A stretch of DNA of 64,000 nucleotides from Streptomyces sp. CC228A. GTDB lineage: Bacteria; Actinomycetota; Actinomycetes; Streptomycetales; Streptomycetaceae. Positions 62,929 to 64,000 of the stretch are shown in pieces. Every line of letters starts with the position of its first letter. Positions within the stretch are counted from its first letter, which is position 1. Made by a program: the position numbers and the translations under genes. Below the pieces are notes generated by a model. That model searched no databases. It was not told the origin of the DNA and worked only from the letters and a program-made list of their open reading frames with translations. The stretch covers positions 496,001 to 560,000 of the forward strand of contig NZ_JAJPUI010000002.1 in assembly GCF_021390935.1 (NCBI RefSeq), written 5' to 3'.

Positions 62929-63221
62929 CGGGTCCGGCACGCACCGACGGCCGACCGGCCCCCACGCGCGGACGACCGACCCGCCCCGGCTCGAACCACC
63001 GGCCGGCCCGGCACGGACCACCGACCGGCCCGCCCGCTCGCGCGGACGCGTGACCGCTCCGGCACGCGGACGCCGCACCGGGGCGCCCCACCGGGCACCC
63101 GGGCCCGCGGCGGAACCACGTATGGTCACACCGTTATCACTCGACGGCTTCCCAGGAGCGGGCCGCCCCCGTACCCTCGCCGCATCGCACGGCTGATCAT
63201 GAGGGGACGGTGTGCAACCGT
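62929..63221. other. Intergenic stretch after dasR
   Basis: 293 bases, first 170 very GC-rich with repeated CCGACCGGCCC-like words, no gene. GTTATCACTCGACG near 63133 is the AT-richest part and may belong to the promoter of the DUF3311 gene. Confidence 0.45.
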
Positions 63222-63494
63222 ATGTCAGAAGTGAGACCGCGCCAGGGCGAGCCACCCGTGGTCACCCCCGTCCGGGTGGTGATCGCCCTGTGCCTGGCGG
63301 CGCCGTTCGCGGCGATGCTGTGGGTGGGGTCGTACGCGCGCATGGAGCCGGTGGTCGCCGGCGTCCCGTTCTTCTACTGGTACCAGATGCTGTGGGTCGT
63401 CGTGTCCACCGCGCTCACGATGGTCGCCTACAAGCTGTGGCACCGGGACCAGCGGGCGCGGGCCGCCCTCCGCGAGGGCGGTGACGGGCGGTGA
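63222..63494 (+). CDS. DUF3311 small membrane protein
   Basis: 90 residues, two membrane helices (VRVVIALCLAAPFAAMLWVG and FFYWYQMLWVVVSTALTMVA) with a charged tail. DUF3311 proteins accompany sodium:solute symporters and probably act as a small subunit. ATG 63222 is preferred by comparison; GTG 63210, closer to GAGGGG, is an alternative. The stop overlaps the symporter start. Confidence 0.88.
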   Translation: MSEVRPRQGEPPVVTPVRVVIALCLAAPFAAMLWVGSYARMEPVVAGVPFFYWYQMLWVVVSTALTMVAYKLWHRDQRARAALREGGDGR

Positions 63495-64000
63495 AGGACG
63501 GTGTGAACGTCGTCGCCCTGGGCGTCTTCGTCTTCTTCTTCGTGCTCGTGACGGTCATGGGCTTCATGGCGGCGCGCTGGCGCAGGGCCGCCAACGAGAA
63601 CACCCTCGACGAATGGGGCCTCGGCGGGCGGTCGTTCGGTACCTGGGTCACGTGGTTCCTGCTCGGCGGCGACCTCTACACGGCGTACACCTTCGTCGCC
63701 GTGCCGGCCGCCGTCTACGCGGCCGGTGCGGCCGGCTTCTTCGCGGTGCCGTACACGATCCTCGTCTACCCCCTGATCTTCACGTTCCTGCCCCGCCTCT
63801 GGTCGGTGTCGCACAAGCACGGGTACGTGACCACCTCCGACTTCGTCCGGGGCCGCTGGGGCTCGCGCGGCCTGTCGCTGGCGGTGGCCCTCACCGGCAT
63901 CCTCGCCACCATGCCGTACATCGCGCTGCAACTCGTCGGCATCCAGGCGGTGCTGGACGTGATGGGCGTCGGCGGCGGCGAGTCGACGCACTGGTTCATC
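63491..64000 (+). CDS. Sodium:solute symporter (SSS family), cut by window end
   Basis: First 170 residues of a membrane transporter. Helix 1 NVVALGVFVFFFVLVTVMGF, then the family motif EWGLGGRSFGTWVTWFLLGG and LYTAYTFVAVPAAVYAAGA. The pattern is closest to the monocarboxylate (MctP-like) and related SSS carriers, but substrate cannot be fixed from this part. GTG 63491 overlaps the DUF3311 stop (GTGA), so the two are coupled. Continues beyond 64000. Confidence 0.9.
   Translation, partial: MKDGVNVVALGVFVFFFVLVTVMGFMAARWRRAANENTLDEWGLGGRSFGTWVTWFLLGGDLYTAYTFVAVPAAVYAAGAAGFFAVPYTILVYPLIFTFLPRLWSVSHKHGYVTTSDFVRGRWGSRGLSLAVALTGILATMPYIALQLVGIQAVLDVMGVGGGESTHWFI

Overview
The window is chromosomal DNA of a Streptomyces. 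The GC content is very high with G/C-ending codons, GTG and TTG starts are common, and the marker genes are typical of the genus: nickel superoxide dismutase sodN with sodX, the dasABC/dasR chitin-sugar locus, wblE, a SigH-type sigma factor with its anti-sigma factor, and snapalysin. From memory, the gene order follows the S. coelicolor segment running down from about SCO5282 (sensor kinase) through SCO5281 (2-oxoglutarate decarboxylase), SCO5261 (malic enzyme), SCO5254 (sodN), SCO5243 (sigH) and SCO5240 (wblE) to SCO5231 (dasR), with strain-specific blocks inserted.

Layout. 1-5905: sensor kinase and the giant E1/E2-type 2-oxoglutarate decarboxylase. 5906-16660: accessory block with a DUF6191 gene, a candidate immunity gene, a 2,178-residue Rhs/YD-repeat toxin ending in a deaminase-like domain, and a divergent secreted FG-GAP protein. 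16976-25192: DUF6104 gene, membrane protein, DUF4097-PadR operon, family 5 glycosidase, quinone reductase, PhoD phosphatase with an overlapping partner. 26001-33171: malic enzyme, polar amino acid ABC transporter, methyltransferase, CGNR regulator, sodX and sodN. 33240-39638: accessory island with a HAD protein, a methyltransferase, a kinase-like protein, an unknown, an XRE-TPR regulator, a Nudix hydrolase and a lower-GC DUF5677 gene. 39852-47560: LysR/snapalysin pair, DUF6304 gene, a decayed gene, a family 2B encapsulin with a polyprenyl synthase (probable cargo enzyme), and an amidase. 48116-52861: D-cysteine desulfhydrase-like gene, anti-sigma/sigma pair, lipid kinase, wblE. 52977-62928: PdtaS-like kinase and the DasR-controlled aminosugar genes (SIS isomerase, nagB, GH3, dasC, dasB, dasA, dasR) with visible DasR operators (dre). 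63222-64000: DUF3311 gene and a sodium:solute symporter cut by the window end.

How they work together. DasR senses aminosugar phosphates and binds dre palindromes in front of dasABC, nagB and the SIS gene. DasABC imports chitobiose-type sugars, the GH3 enzyme probably cleaves them, and NagB and the SIS protein handle the phosphates. SodX removes the SodN leader. The most unusual systems are the Rhs-deaminase toxin with its immunity candidate and the cyclic-nucleotide-domain encapsulin with a prenyl synthase.

Caution. Several genes (start of the kinase, end of the GH5 gene, snpA start, D-cysteine desulfhydrase, GH3, and a gene at 43.2-43.7 kb) need a one-base correction, mostly in G or C runs, to read as normal family members. 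This points to indel errors in the sequence or to recent decay.
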